Source of the DNA: Nitrospirota bacterium | GTDB taxonomy: Bacteria > Nitrospirota > Thermodesulfovibrionia > Thermodesulfovibrionales > UBA6898 | DNA: 64,000 bases | Reading direction: 5' to 3' | NCBI GenBank assembly: GCA_021811105.1 | Contig: JAJZPM010000008.1 | Coordinates: 1 to 64,000, forward strand | Shown: one piece after another, positions 17,677 through 26,783 of the stretch | Layout: each line of letters opens with the position of its first letter | How positions within the stretch are numbered: the stretch's first letter is position 1 | Program-made: the position numbers and the translations under genes | Notes under the pieces: model-generated | What the model saw: the letters and a program-made list of their open reading frames with translations, nothing else | Databases searched by the model: none | What the model was told of the DNA's origin: nothing

Positions 17677-18982
17677 AACCCTCGATACTCCCCTTGAGTT
17701 CCTTCCCGTCCATCTCCTCGATCTCGTAGCCCACGTGGACCGAATCTCTGTTCAGTCCGAGCAGTCTTCTCAGGTCTATGGGGGTGGCGACGACGACGAG
17801 ATCGCACGGCACACTCTCGATCGTCTCCCTGAGTTCCTGCATCTGCCCGGGCGCATACCCCATCGCTGGCAGAATATTCTTCAGCTGCGGATATCTCTCG
17901 AATGTCTCTTTTATAGATCCCTTCGCGTACGGCCGGGGATCGACAACCTCCCTGGCGGAATATTTCTCCGCAGCCAGATATCCTGCCCCGTATGTCATGC
18001 CGCCGTGGGTCAGGGTCGGACCGTCTTCGATCACAAGGACCTTCTTGTCCGCAATCTTCTCTCCGGCATCGACGGTAATCCGCGAAGCTGTATAGGCGAT
18101 GATTGCGTCGGGGTTGACCATCCTCACATGGTCCGCCACGAGCCGCACCTTTTCTTTTTCCGCGCTGTCGACCTTGTTGATCACCGCGATATCGGCCCTC
18201 CTGAGGTTCGTCTCTCCCGGATGATACAGAAGCTCGTGGCCGGGCCGATGAGGGTCGAGGACAACGACCTCGAGTCCCGGCCTGATGAACGGCATATCGT
18301 TGTTCCCCCCGTCCCAGACGATGACATCCGCTTCTTTCTCAGCGTCCCTGAGGACTATCTCATAATCGACCCCGGCGTAGGCCGTGACACCCGCATTGAC
18401 AAGGGGCTCGAACTCTTCCCGCTCTTCTATGGTGCAGTTCCATGCGTCCAGATCTTCCATTGCACTGAACCGCTGCGCGCGGCCCTTCAGGAGATCGCAG
18501 TATGGCATCGGATGGCGAATCGCCGCCGGCGTGAGGCCTTTCCCTTTCAGTATCCCCAGGACATACCGCGTCATGCCGCTCTTCCCGCAGCCGGTCCTGA
18601 CCGCGCAGACCGATATCACGGGACGTTCCGGCGCAAGCATGGTCTTCTCCGGTCCGAGGAGGACAAAATCTGCCCCGAGCGAAAGACAAAGTGATGCTTT
18701 ATGCATCACATATTCGTGGGAGACGTCGCTGTATGCGAATATCACTTGTTCGACCCCATGTCCTCCGATAAGCGTCTCGAGCTCCTCCTCGGGATGGATG
18801 GGTATGCCGCTGGGGTAAAGATAACCGGCAAGTTCGTGCGGGTAGGTCCTTCTTTCGATGAAAGGGATCTGGGCCGCGGTGAAGGCAACCACCTCATAAG
18901 AGGGGTTGTTTCTGTACACCATGTTGAAATTATGGAAGTCGCGTCCGGCGGCCCCCATGATGAGTATTTTTTGCCTCTTCAT
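17645..18982 (-). CDS. COG2403 predicted GTPase, cyclic 2,3-diphosphoglycerate synthetase-like
   Basis: A 445-residue protein. The N-terminal Rossmann-like part starts KILIMGAAGRDFHNFNMVYR. The central P-loop is CAVRTGCGKSGMTRY (about residue 130), and downstream are DVIVWDGGNND and ADIAVINKVDSA, G3- and G4-like GTPase motifs. It resembles the predicted GTPase group COG2403, which includes archaeal cyclic 2,3-diphosphoglycerate synthetase. Its bacterial function is unknown. It is adjacent to, and overlaps, a carbamate kinase gene and shares its last base pair zone with the aminotransferase start (18982), so these are co-transcribed. A phosphotransfer or ligase role on a small carboxylate is a guess. 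Confidence 0.8.
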   Translation of the reverse strand: MKRQKILIMGAAGRDFHNFNMVYRNNPSYEVVAFTAAQIPFIERRTYPHELAGYLYPSGIPIHPEEELETLIGGHGVEQVIFAYSDVSHEYVMHKASLCLSLGADFVLLGPEKTMLAPERPVISVCAVRTGCGKSGMTRYVLGILKGKGLTPAAIRHPMPYCDLLKGRAQRFSAMEDLDAWNCTIEEREEFEPLVNAGVTAYAGVDYEIVLRDAEKEADVIVWDGGNNDMPFIRPGLEVVVLDPHRPGHELLYHPGETNLRRADIAVINKVDSAEKEKVRLVADHVRMVNPDAIIAYTASRITVDAGEKIADKKVLVIEDGPTLTHGGMTYGAGYLAAEKYSAREVVDPRPYAKGSIKETFERYPQLKNILPAMGYAPGQMQELRETIESVPCDLVVVATPIDLRRLLGLNRDSVHVGYEIEEMDGKELKGSIEGFVDSQFHEYR

Positions 18983-20268
18983 CAGCCGCCTCCGCAGACG
19001 GCCTTCAGCGCCGATTCCAGTATATCGAGTCCCGCGTCAAGCTCCTCACTCTTCACCGAAAGAGGAGGGCAAAACCTTATGATGTTCTTGTCAACGCCGC
19101 ATTCAAGCAATATCAGGCACCTCTCAAGGCAGAAGTCCATCACCTTCCTGAGTCCTTCGGTGTCCGGCTGGTCCCCGTCCCCGACGAACTCGATTCCGAT
19201 CATGAGCCCGAGCCCCCTCACGTCGCCGAGCGAAGGGAACCTCTGCTGGATGCCGCGCAGCCTTTTCATCGCATGCTCCCCCATCCGTTGTGCGTTTTCG
19301 AGGAGACCCTCTTTCTGGATCACTTCTATGGTCGCGATTGCAGCGGCACAGGAGACAGGGTTGCCGCCGAATGTCGTACCATGCGCGCCTTTCGGCCATT
19401 TCTCCATGATTTCCTTTGTGGATACGATCGCGCTCAGCGGCATTCCCGAGGCGATCCCCTTTGCCACGGTCATGATGTCGGGGACCACCCCGAAATGCTC
19501 CGATGCGAACCATCTTCCCGTCCTTCCCATGCCTGCCTGCACCTCGTCGAGTATGAGGAGGATATTCCACCGGTTGCAGAGTTCCCGCAGTTTTTTGAGA
19601 AACTCCTTCGGGGGGGCCACATATCCTCCCTCGCCGAGCACCGGCTCGATGACGATACAGGCGACCTCATCCGGAGGTATAAGGTGCTTGAAGAGCCGCT
19701 CAAGGTGCGTATAACAGTCCATGCCGCAGGTGGCCGGCCTCTGGCCGAAAAAACATCTGAAGCAATACGGAAAGGGCGAATGGTACACGGAAGGGACGAA
19801 GGGCTGATAGCTCTTCCGGTACCGCATGCTCGACGTCGTGAGACTCATCGAACCGAAGGTGCGGCCGTGGAACCCGCCGGTGAAGGCCACAATGCCCTGT
19901 CTGCCCGTGCTGAACCTTGCCAGCTTAAGCGCGCCTTCGACCGCCTCGGCCCCGGAATTTGCGAAGAAGAACATATCGAGCCCCGGCGGCGTCACCTCTC
20001 TCATTTTTTCGGCGAGCAGGAGGAGCGGTTCATAATAAAAAATGCATCCGGAATGGATGAGTGCCTCCGCCTGTTTCCTGATCGCCCCGACCACCGCCGG
20101 ATGGTTATGTCCTATGTTCGTCGTGGCAAGCCCTGAAGTAAAGTCCATGTATCTCTTGCCGTGGATGTCCTCGAGGTAAATTCGATCAGCCTTCTTTACA
20201 AGGATGTCTGTGTGGATCACGAGGGCGTTCGTCAGCACGCCTTTCGCCCTCATGACATGGTCGCCCAT
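18982..20268 (-). CDS. Class III aminotransferase (GABA/omega-amino acid type)
   Basis: A 428-residue PLP enzyme of fold type I, subgroup II. Motifs are FFANSGAEAVEGALKLAR (cofactor phosphate), GFHGRTFGSMSLT, LILDEVQAGMGRTG and TVAKGIASGMPLSAIVS with the Schiff-base Lys. The segment FPYCFRCFFGQRPATCGMDC is Cys-rich and typical of the 4-aminobutyrate transaminase-like group. It moves an omega-amino group to 2-oxoglutarate or pyruvate. It stands between a semialdehyde-type dehydrogenase (16 bases upstream) and COG2403, so an omega-amino acid to dicarboxylate route is likely. GABA is the best guess; acetylornithine or beta-alanine are alternatives. Confidence 0.88.
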   Translation of the reverse strand: MGDHVMRAKGVLTNALVIHTDILVKKADRIYLEDIHGKRYMDFTSGLATTNIGHNHPAVVGAIRKQAEALIHSGCIFYYEPLLLLAEKMREVTPPGLDMFFFANSGAEAVEGALKLARFSTGRQGIVAFTGGFHGRTFGSMSLTTSSMRYRKSYQPFVPSVYHSPFPYCFRCFFGQRPATCGMDCYTHLERLFKHLIPPDEVACIVIEPVLGEGGYVAPPKEFLKKLRELCNRWNILLILDEVQAGMGRTGRWFASEHFGVVPDIMTVAKGIASGMPLSAIVSTKEIMEKWPKGAHGTTFGGNPVSCAAAIATIEVIQKEGLLENAQRMGEHAMKRLRGIQQRFPSLGDVRGLGLMIGIEFVGDGDQPDTEGLRKVMDFCLERCLILLECGVDKNIIRFCPPLSVKSEELDAGLDILESALKAVCGGG

Positions 20269-20283
20269 TTCCCCTTCCTCCTT

Positions 20284-21774
20284 CTATCTGTCTATCTGGG
20301 CCTTCTGGAGCCTTCCGCTGAAGTCCCGGTAGACGACCTTCCACTTCGTGAACATGTCGAGGCTGCCGCCCCTTCCGCCCGCCTCCTCGTGTCCGAAGCC
20401 GCTTCTCTTCGTACCGCCGAAGGGCAGCTGGATTTCGGCCCCGATCGTGGATGAATTGATATAGACGATCCCTGTATCGAGCTCTCTCTCCGCGAACGCT
20501 GATTTGTTCACGTCCCGCGTATATATAGACGAAACGAGGCCATATGCCGTATTGTTCACTATCCGGACGGCATCCTCCAGGTCCTCCGCCCTGAGTACCG
20601 AAACGACCGGCCCGAAGATCTCTTCCTGCGCGATCCGCATCTCCGGCGTCACCCCGGAAAAAATCGTAGGTTCGATAAAATAGCCCTTTTCGCAGCCGCC
20701 TTCCCTGCAGGCATGGCCACCGGTGACGAGCTTCGCCCCTTCCTCCTTGCCGGTCCCGATATACTTCAGCACTTTTTCCATCTGGGCCTTGTTGATGACG
20801 GGCCCCACGTCTGTCTCCGGTATGAGCCCGTTTCCCAGTCTCAGCCTCCCCGCAGCCGCGGCAAACATCTCAAGAAATTTATCGTGCACCGCACGGTGGA
20901 CTACCAGGCGGCTCAAAGAGGTGCATCTCTGGCCGCTCGTGCCGAAGCCTCCCCAGACTGCGCCCTCGAGGGCAAGGGCGAGGTCGGCGTCGTCCATGAT
21001 GATGATCGCGTTTTTGCCTCCCATCTCGCAGGAAACCCTCTTCCCTCGTTCAGCGCAGGTCTTCGCTATGCCCAGACCTACTGCGGTCGAACCGGTAAAG
21101 GAAATCCCGTCGATGCCGTCATGGGACGCGAGATAGTCACCCGTCTCTTCTCCGCTGCCGTTGATCAGGTTCAGTACCCCTGCAGGGAGACCCGCCTCGC
21201 GGAGTATCTCCACAAGCATCGCGGCGCAGGCGGGCGTATGGCTGCTCGGCTTGAAGACAACAGTGTTACCCGATACAAGGGCCGGCATCAGCTTCCATGC
21301 AGGTATCGCGACCGGGAAGTTCCACGGAGTGATCAGACCGCAGACGCCTATAGGGACTCGGATTGACTTACAGTCCTTATCGGGCAGTTCGGAAGGTATG
21401 GTCTCACCCGAAAGCCTACGCCCTTCGCCAGCCATGTAATACGCCATGTCGATCGCTTCCTGCACGTCGCCCAACGCCTCTGCCAGTACCTTGCCCATCT
21501 CCCTCGTGAGAAGCTCGCCTAACTCCCTTTTCCGCTTTGTAAGGATCTCACCGGCCTTATACAGTATTTCCCCCCTTTTCGGAGCGGGGGTGAGACGCCA
21601 CATCCGATATGCGTCCCTGGCTGCATTCACCGCATTGTCGACATCGGTCCGGGAGGACTTGCTGACCGCCGCAACCACCTCAGATGTGTCAGCCGGATTG
21701 ATGCTCTCGAAGGTCTCCCCTGTAGCGGAGTCGGTCCACTCACCCCCGATAAAATTCTGCACCGTCTTTTCCAT
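20284..21774 (-). CDS. NAD(P)-dependent aldehyde dehydrogenase (semialdehyde type)
   Basis: A 496-residue ALDH superfamily member. Visible are the oxyanion Asn segment LITPWNFPVAIPAWK, cofactor loop GISFTGSTAVGLGIA, general base Glu in SCEMGGKNAI and the nucleophile Cys in SGQRCTSLSRL. The C-terminus (PFGGTKRSGFGHEEAGGRG then WKVVYRDFSGRLQKAQID) is of the type found in ketoglutarate- and succinate-semialdehyde dehydrogenases. As first gene of the leftward cluster, 16 bases ahead of the aminotransferase, it would oxidise the semialdehyde made by that enzyme. The exact substrate cannot be read. Confidence 0.9.
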   Translation of the reverse strand: MEKTVQNFIGGEWTDSATGETFESINPADTSEVVAAVSKSSRTDVDNAVNAARDAYRMWRLTPAPKRGEILYKAGEILTKRKRELGELLTREMGKVLAEALGDVQEAIDMAYYMAGEGRRLSGETIPSELPDKDCKSIRVPIGVCGLITPWNFPVAIPAWKLMPALVSGNTVVFKPSSHTPACAAMLVEILREAGLPAGVLNLINGSGEETGDYLASHDGIDGISFTGSTAVGLGIAKTCAERGKRVSCEMGGKNAIIIMDDADLALALEGAVWGGFGTSGQRCTSLSRLVVHRAVHDKFLEMFAAAAGRLRLGNGLIPETDVGPVINKAQMEKVLKYIGTGKEEGAKLVTGGHACREGGCEKGYFIEPTIFSGVTPEMRIAQEEIFGPVVSVLRAEDLEDAVRIVNNTAYGLVSSIYTRDVNKSAFAERELDTGIVYINSSTIGAEIQLPFGGTKRSGFGHEEAGGRGGSLDMFTKWKVVYRDFSGRLQKAQIDR

Positions 21775-21997
21775 TGCGCGCCTCCCGCGATCAGGCCGGA
21801 AAATTTGAGCGATTCTTTATTGTTTCCTCACTATGGTCAAATTTTCGCGCAAGCCCTCATTGTTGTCAAGGAGAACGGGAGGATCCTATTCGTCCACAGC
21901 GTGTTCCGTAGGGTTAGGGATTGTTGACGCGGGACCGTTTTCGCGCTAAAAGGTAACTACCAGGGGAATATCATACTGCCACAGGAAGTAACCGCAG

Positions 21998-22034
21998 CAA
22001 AAAAACCGCATGAGGAACATGACGGGGTTTTTTC
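21998..22034. terminator. Bidirectional terminator-like hairpin
   Basis: An A-tract, a ccgcatg/catgacgg stem and a T-tract (gggttttttc) make a terminator on either strand. On the minus strand it would end transcripts coming through the NHL-repeat gene. Confidence 0.6.
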
Positions 22035-22059
22035 ATAATTTCTTCACTATTACGTTTTA

Positions 22060-22136
22060 TGCTATAAACAGGGTGAAAAAACCCTTTTTCGAATCCCTCC
22101 TTCAGGTAGCCAGTCCCCCCTGGCTACCTGTTTTTT
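22060..22136 (+). ncRNA. Candidate small RNA locus (promoter-like site plus strong terminator)
   Basis: An extended -10-like TGcTATAAA at 22060-22068 is followed about 60 bases later by a perfect 10-bp stem with six Ts. No open reading frame lies between. The segment just before the stem contains ccctcc, which could pair with Shine-Dalgarno sequences. No -35 is convincing. This is a structural inference; no known RNA family is recognised. Confidence 0.35.
22103..22136 (+). terminator. Strong rho-independent terminator, rightward
   Basis: Stem caggtagcca (22103-22112) pairs perfectly with tggctacctg (22121-22130), loop gtcccccc, followed by TTTTTT. Neither neighbouring gene is transcribed in this direction. 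Confidence 0.85.
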
Positions 22137-22196
22137 GTCCGCGCAGAAAACATCAATAAACCGCGTACAGGGAAGGGAGATTCTCTTGGGGCAGGG

Positions 22197-23218
22197 CTAC
22201 CGGGCTACCGACTGTTCCTTCTTAGGCTCGTCCTTCAGATACTGAAAGATCTGAATTCTCTTATTTATCTGGTCAGTTATATAAATCCTGTCCTGGGCGT
22301 CGGTATAAATCGAGGAAGGCGGCATAAACTCCCCTGGGTCGACGCCGGTGTTCCCGACAGCGAGAAGCGTGTTGCCGTCAAAATCGAATATCTGAAAATT
22401 TCCAAAAGCGGCATCGAGGACGTAAATATTGCCGTCGGAATCGACGGCAACGCCTTTTGGCCTCGCAAAATTCCCCGGAAAGGTGCCCACCCCGCCGAAC
22501 TGCTTCAAAAACTTTCCGTTTTGGTCGAATATCTGCAACCTGAAGTTCCCGGAGTCGACCACATAGACGCGGCCCTCTTTGTCGACCGCCACTCCGTAAG
22601 GTATGTTAAATTCGCCGTGTTCACGACCCCGGCTGCCTATCGAGGAGATCAGCCCGCCGTCAGTATTGAAAATATCGACGACATTCCTTCTTGCATCCGA
22701 CACGATCAGCCTGCCCCTTATTTTGTCTACTGCAATCCCGCCGGGCGTGTCTACTTGCCTGCGCCGAAGTTCATGACGGCGCGCCCGGAGGTGTCGTACA
22801 CATAAATCCTCTTTCTCGCCACGTCGCCTACATATACCCGCTCGTCGGTCGCGGCGATTCCCGCCGGGACCCTGAGTTCGTCACGGCCGAAGATCTTGAA
22901 TTCGCCTTTCGCAAAGTCAAACGAATACACTCCTCCGATGTCGGTCACGAACAACTTCTGGCCGGCGAACGCCACCCCGAATGGTTTGACGAACCTGACG
23001 TCTCCTTGCACACCGAACAGCAGGCTCTTTATCCTGCCGGATTCCATTTTGGCATCTGCACTGCCCAGGACGAGATTGACGAACTTTATTCTCGGCTTTT
23101 CAGGCGGAAGGGGCCAGTACATTTCGGGCACTTTTTCGACATATTCCTTGGGAGCACAGGACAGTACGGAAAGGAAGGTCAGCAACAGCAAAAAAAGTCT
23201 TGATCGCGTGCAGATCAT
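22197..23218 (-). pseudogene. NHL-repeat (six-bladed propeller) lipoprotein, frameshifted
   Basis: The ATG at 23218 gives MICTRSRLFLLLLTFLSVLS followed by Cys, a lipoprotein signal. The mature start EMYWPLPPEKPRIKFVN is typical of NHL propeller lipoproteins of deltaproteobacteria and Nitrospirota. The first frame stops at 22751 after VMNFGAGK; the adjacent frame resumes at once with VDTPGGIAVDKIRGRLIVSD and carries further NHL blades (FNIPYGVAVDKEGRVYVVDS, ARPKGVAVDSDGNIYVLD) to the stop at 22197. Together they make ~340 residues, a normal family length. A single-base indel near 22752 or a sequence error explains the break. A GTG at 22703 could start the second half alone. Role: extracytoplasmic scaffold or sensor, unknown. 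Confidence 0.78.
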
Positions 23219-23492
23219 CTGCGCGGGAAAACAGTTGTCCGGCGTTTCATGGACTATGATACCAGACCGGCGGAAGGAGATGCAATCGTGCAACATCAGG
23301 GTTTCCCTTCTTATCTCCGCTCCTTCTATGGTATGCTTAAAATAATCTGCCGGCCGCGCACAATTTGTTAATACCTTATGGAGATGCCGATATCGTTTAT
23401 TCGCGCATGAATTGATATGACAAGACCCGGATCAACAGCTTGCTTCACCACACAAGGGGCAGCACTGACCTCATGAATACGGCATTCTACCG

Positions 23493-24203
23493 GTGCGGGT
23501 AGCGCTTGTCACCGGAGCTTCGAGGGGACTCGGAAGAGAGATCGCCCTCGCGCTTGCCGGCAGGGGTCATGCCGTCTTCGTAAACTATCTGTACGCGGAA
23601 CGCGAGGCAGCGGAAGTAGTCCGGAAGGCAGGTCCGGACGCGGTCGCCGTAAAAGCCGACGTGACGGACCCCGGCCAGGTACAGGCGATGGCCGACCGGA
23701 TCAGTCAAGAGGCGGGCAGACTCGACGTAATCGTGAACAATGCCGGCGTCACGAAAGACAACCTCCTCGTCAGACAATCCGAGAAGGAATGGGACCTGCT
23801 GATCAGGACAAACCTAAACGGCTGTTTTCACGTGATACGCTCGTTGGCCCCGCTTATGGTAAAATCCGGAGGCGGACATATCGTCAACATATCGTCGCGT
23901 TCGGGGCTTATCGGCAAAGCGGGTCAGGCTGCATACAGCGCTGCCAAGGCCGCTTTGCTCGGCGTCACCCGCACCTCTGCTGCGGAACTCGCCCTGTATA
24001 ATATACGCGTCAACGCGGTGCTGCCGGGATACATGAAGACGGAAATGGGAACGTCGGCGGAAAAGGCGATCGAGACGGCAAAGGAAGCGAGTCTCCTGAA
24101 GAGACTATCGGCCCCTGCCGAGGTCGCTGACTTTGTTGCATACCTGGTAGGTACCGAAAGTGTAACGGGACAGGTCTTCAGCCTCGACAGTCGCGTGCAG
24201 TAG
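23493..24203 (+). CDS. FabG-like short-chain dehydrogenase/reductase, probably linked to biotin synthesis
   Basis: A 236-residue SDR. Motifs are [15 protein letters not shown] (cofactor), [11 protein letters not shown], and the catalytic Ser/Tyr/Lys in [10 protein letters not shown] and [11 protein letters not shown], as in 3-oxoacyl-ACP reductases. The start is a GTG with a weak ribosome site; no in-frame ATG is better. bioD follows 21 bases later in the same direction, so the enzyme may supply a reductive step in pimeloyl-ACP synthesis. That link is inferred from position. The usual FabG C-terminus (GGM) is altered to SLDSRVQ. Confidence 0.85.
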   Translation: MRVALVTGASRGLGREIALALAGRGHAVFVNYLYAEREAAEVVRKAGPDAVAVKADVTDPGQVQAMADRISQEAGRLDVIVNNAGVTKDNLLVRQSEKEWDLLIRTNLNGCFHVIRSLAPLMVKSGGGHIVNISSRSGLIGKAGQAAYSAAKAALLGVTRTSAAELALYNIRVNAVLPGYMKTEMGTSAEKAIETAKEASLLKRLSAPAEVADFVAYLVGTESVTGQVFSLDSRVQ

Positions 24204-24929
<726 letters not shown>

Positions 24930-24932
24930 AAA

Positions 24933-24963
24933 GAATCCCCCCTTTTTGTCCAAGGGGGGATTC
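24933..24963. terminator. Hairpin between convergent bioD and dapA
   Basis: Stem gaatcccccc (24933-24942) pairs perfectly with ggggggattc (24954-24963), with a T-rich loop. It lacks a clear T-tract after the stem but sits where both transcripts should end. Confidence 0.55.
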
Positions 24964-24990
24964 TCAAGCAGCTTGCCGGCTTTCCTTCTT

Positions 24991-25866
24991 TTATCTAACA
25001 AGCCGGTAAGACTTCAGCACGTTTTTCAGCTTCTCCTTATTCGGCCCCGACATCTCGCAGAGCGGCAGCCGGAACTCCTCCCTGATCCTGCCCATCATCG
25101 CAAGCGCGGTCTTCACCGGGATCGGGTTCGTCTCGATGAACATCGACGCGTTCAGAGGCTCGAGCATGAAATGGATCTTCCTGGCCTCATCGAACTTCCC
25201 CTGTTCCCATAAGGCACACATCTTCGATACAAGTTTGGGGGCGACGTTCGCAGAGACCGAGATCACGCCCTTCCCGCCGAGAGCCATGAGAGGAAGTGTC
25301 GTGAAGTCGTCGCCTGAAAGCACGGTGATACGGTCACCGCAGAGACGGATCACCTCGCTCACCTGCTTCATGTCGCCCGTCGCCTCTTTGATCGCCACGA
25401 TGTTCTTGATCCCGGAAAGACGCGCCACGGTCGCAGGCAGCATGTTCACCGCGGTCCTGCCCGGGACATTGTATAGGACGATCGGGATCTTCACCGCCTC
25501 GGCGACCGCCTTGTAATGCCGGTAGAGACCCTCCTGGGTAGGTTTGTTGTAATACGGCGCAACGAGGAGCGCGCCGTCGGCTCCTGCCTTCTTCGCATGC
25601 TTCGTGATCATGATCGTCTCGTCGGTCGAGTTCGCGCCGGTGCCGGCTATGACCGGGACCCTTCCTTTGACCTTCTTTATCGTGAACTCGATGACCCTGT
25701 CGTGCTCCTTGTAATCGAGCGTGGCCGATTCCCCGGTGGTGCCGCACGGGACGATTGCATTGGTCCCCTCCTTGATATGCCATTCGATAAGGTCTCCGAG
25801 GGTTTTTTCATCAACCTTTCCGTTCTTAAACGGCGTGACTATCGCGACAATTGAGCCTTTGAACAT
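24991..25866 (-). CDS. dapA: 4-hydroxy-tetrahydrodipicolinate synthase
   Basis: Condenses pyruvate with aspartate semialdehyde, the first committed lysine/DAP step. From the ATG at 25866 (SD AGGAGG) it is 291 residues, the normal DapA length; a longer in-frame extension upstream lies inside dapF and is not protein-like. Motifs: MFKGSIVAIVTPFKNGKVDE, CGTTGESATLD, the Tyr of LYNVPGRTAVNM and the Schiff-base Lys in IVAIKEATGDM. It is the third gene of lysA-dapF-dapA, 26 bases after dapF. Confidence 0.95.
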   Translation of the reverse strand: MFKGSIVAIVTPFKNGKVDEKTLGDLIEWHIKEGTNAIVPCGTTGESATLDYKEHDRVIEFTIKKVKGRVPVIAGTGANSTDETIMITKHAKKAGADGALLVAPYYNKPTQEGLYRHYKAVAEAVKIPIVLYNVPGRTAVNMLPATVARLSGIKNIVAIKEATGDMKQVSEVIRLCGDRITVLSGDDFTTLPLMALGGKGVISVSANVAPKLVSKMCALWEQGKFDEARKIHFMLEPLNASMFIETNPIPVKTALAMMGRIREEFRLPLCEMSGPNKEKLKNVLKSYRLVR

Positions 25867-25892
25867 ACGTCCTCCTGTGAAAAGCTGATTAT

Positions 25893-26783
25893 TTATATCT
25901 CCATCCGGCCTTCGAATACTTCCTCGGCAGGACCCGTCATGTATACGTGATTGTCTGCGCCCCACTCGATTTCGAGGTCGCCTCCCAGGACCGAGACCGT
26001 CACTTTTTTCCCGGTGAATCTGTTGAGGTTCGCGGCGACCGCGGCCGCCGACGCGCCGGTGCCGCAGGCCATGGTCTCGCCGGCCCCTCTTTCCCATACG
26101 CGCATCTTCAGCCGGTCGGGCCCGAGCACCTGGATGAACTCGACGTTTATCCTGTTCGGGAACAGGTCATGCCTTTCAATGACCGGCCCGTACCTGCCTA
26201 CCTCGAAGGAGCCGACGTCGCGAACAAAGATCACCGCATGGGGATTACCCATCGAGACACAGGTAATTGCAAACTCTCTGTCCTCTACTTTTAAAGGAAA
26301 ATCTATAATTCGTGGGTCCTCGGGCGTCGGGTGTGAAGTGTCCTTTGAGCTATGAGCTAAGAGCTTTGAGCTTTGAGCTATCTTCACCGGTATCTTTTCC
26401 GGTTCAAGTACCGGCTCGCCCATGTCCACCCTCACCATGCCCCTATGCCTTTCGGGCCGTATGATGCCTGCGGCGGTCTCGACCGAAAGCATGTCGCCCT
26501 GCGAGATCTTCCTGTCCCATATATACTTGGCGAAACAGCGGATACCGTTTCCGCACATCTCGACCTCTCCTCCATCTGCGTTGAAGATCTTCATCTTGAA
26601 ATCAGCGATCTCTGAAGGATACAGGAGGAGCACCTGGTCCGCGCCGACTCCGAAGCGCCTGTGGCAGAGCCTCTTGCTGAGGTCGCCCATCGCCGGAAGC
26701 CGTTCACTGACGGCCTTGTCCCTGCAGTCGATCAGGACGAAGTCGTTGCCGAGACCATGCATCTTCGTGAATTCGAGTTTCAC
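25893..26783 (-). CDS. dapF: Diaminopimelate epimerase with an in-frame repeat insertion
   Basis: Interconverts LL- and meso-diaminopimelate. The GTG start at 26783 overlaps the lysA stop by 4 bases (GTGA), giving 296 residues that begin VKLEFTKMHGLGNDFVLID. The two catalytic Cys motifs are intact: EMCGNGIRCFAKY and MACGTGASAAAV. Between the domains, an insert of ~25 residues (IAQSSKLLAHSSKDTSH region) absent from ordinary DapF is encoded largely by five tandem heptads at 26347-26381. It probably forms a surface loop and seems tolerated. Confidence 0.94.
   Translation of the reverse strand: MKLEFTKMHGLGNDFVLIDCRDKAVSERLPAMGDLSKRLCHRRFGVGADQVLLLYPSEIADFKMKIFNADGGEVEMCGNGIRCFAKYIWDRKISQGDMLSVETAAGIIRPERHRGMVRVDMGEPVLEPEKIPVKIAQSSKLLAHSSKDTSHPTPEDPRIIDFPLKVEDREFAITCVSMGNPHAVIFVRDVGSFEVGRYGPVIERHDLFPNRINVEFIQVLGPDRLKMRVWERGAGETMACGTGASAAAVAANLNRFTGKKVTVSVLGGDLEIEWGADNHVYMTGPAEEVFEGRMEI
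26347..26381 (-). repeat. Five tandem 7-mers inside dapF
   Basis: Reading the plus strand: gagctat, gagctaa, gagcttt, gagcttt, gagctat. The same style of degenerate heptad occurs in several intergenic regions, but here it is in frame in an essential-type gene. Confidence 0.85.

Larger units (their letters stand above)
21775..22196. other. 422-base gap holding a hairpin stack
   Basis: It contains a bidirectional hairpin (21998-22034), a small gggt/accc hairpin with five Ts (22071-22089) and a strong rightward terminator (22103-22136), but no protein gene. Both flanking genes run leftward, so the rightward terminator is unexplained by them. Confidence 0.6.

Noticed and set aside
15733-18694. 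Long rightward open frames (432 and 414 codons)
   Set aside because: They are antisense to prpB, ComA-like, carbamate kinase and COG2403 genes with clear family motifs, and lack ribosome sites and protein-like composition.
25867-26097. N-terminal extension of dapA
   Set aside because: The extension is Arg/Gly-rich, lies inside dapF, and the ATG at 25866 has a strong ribosome site and the family start.
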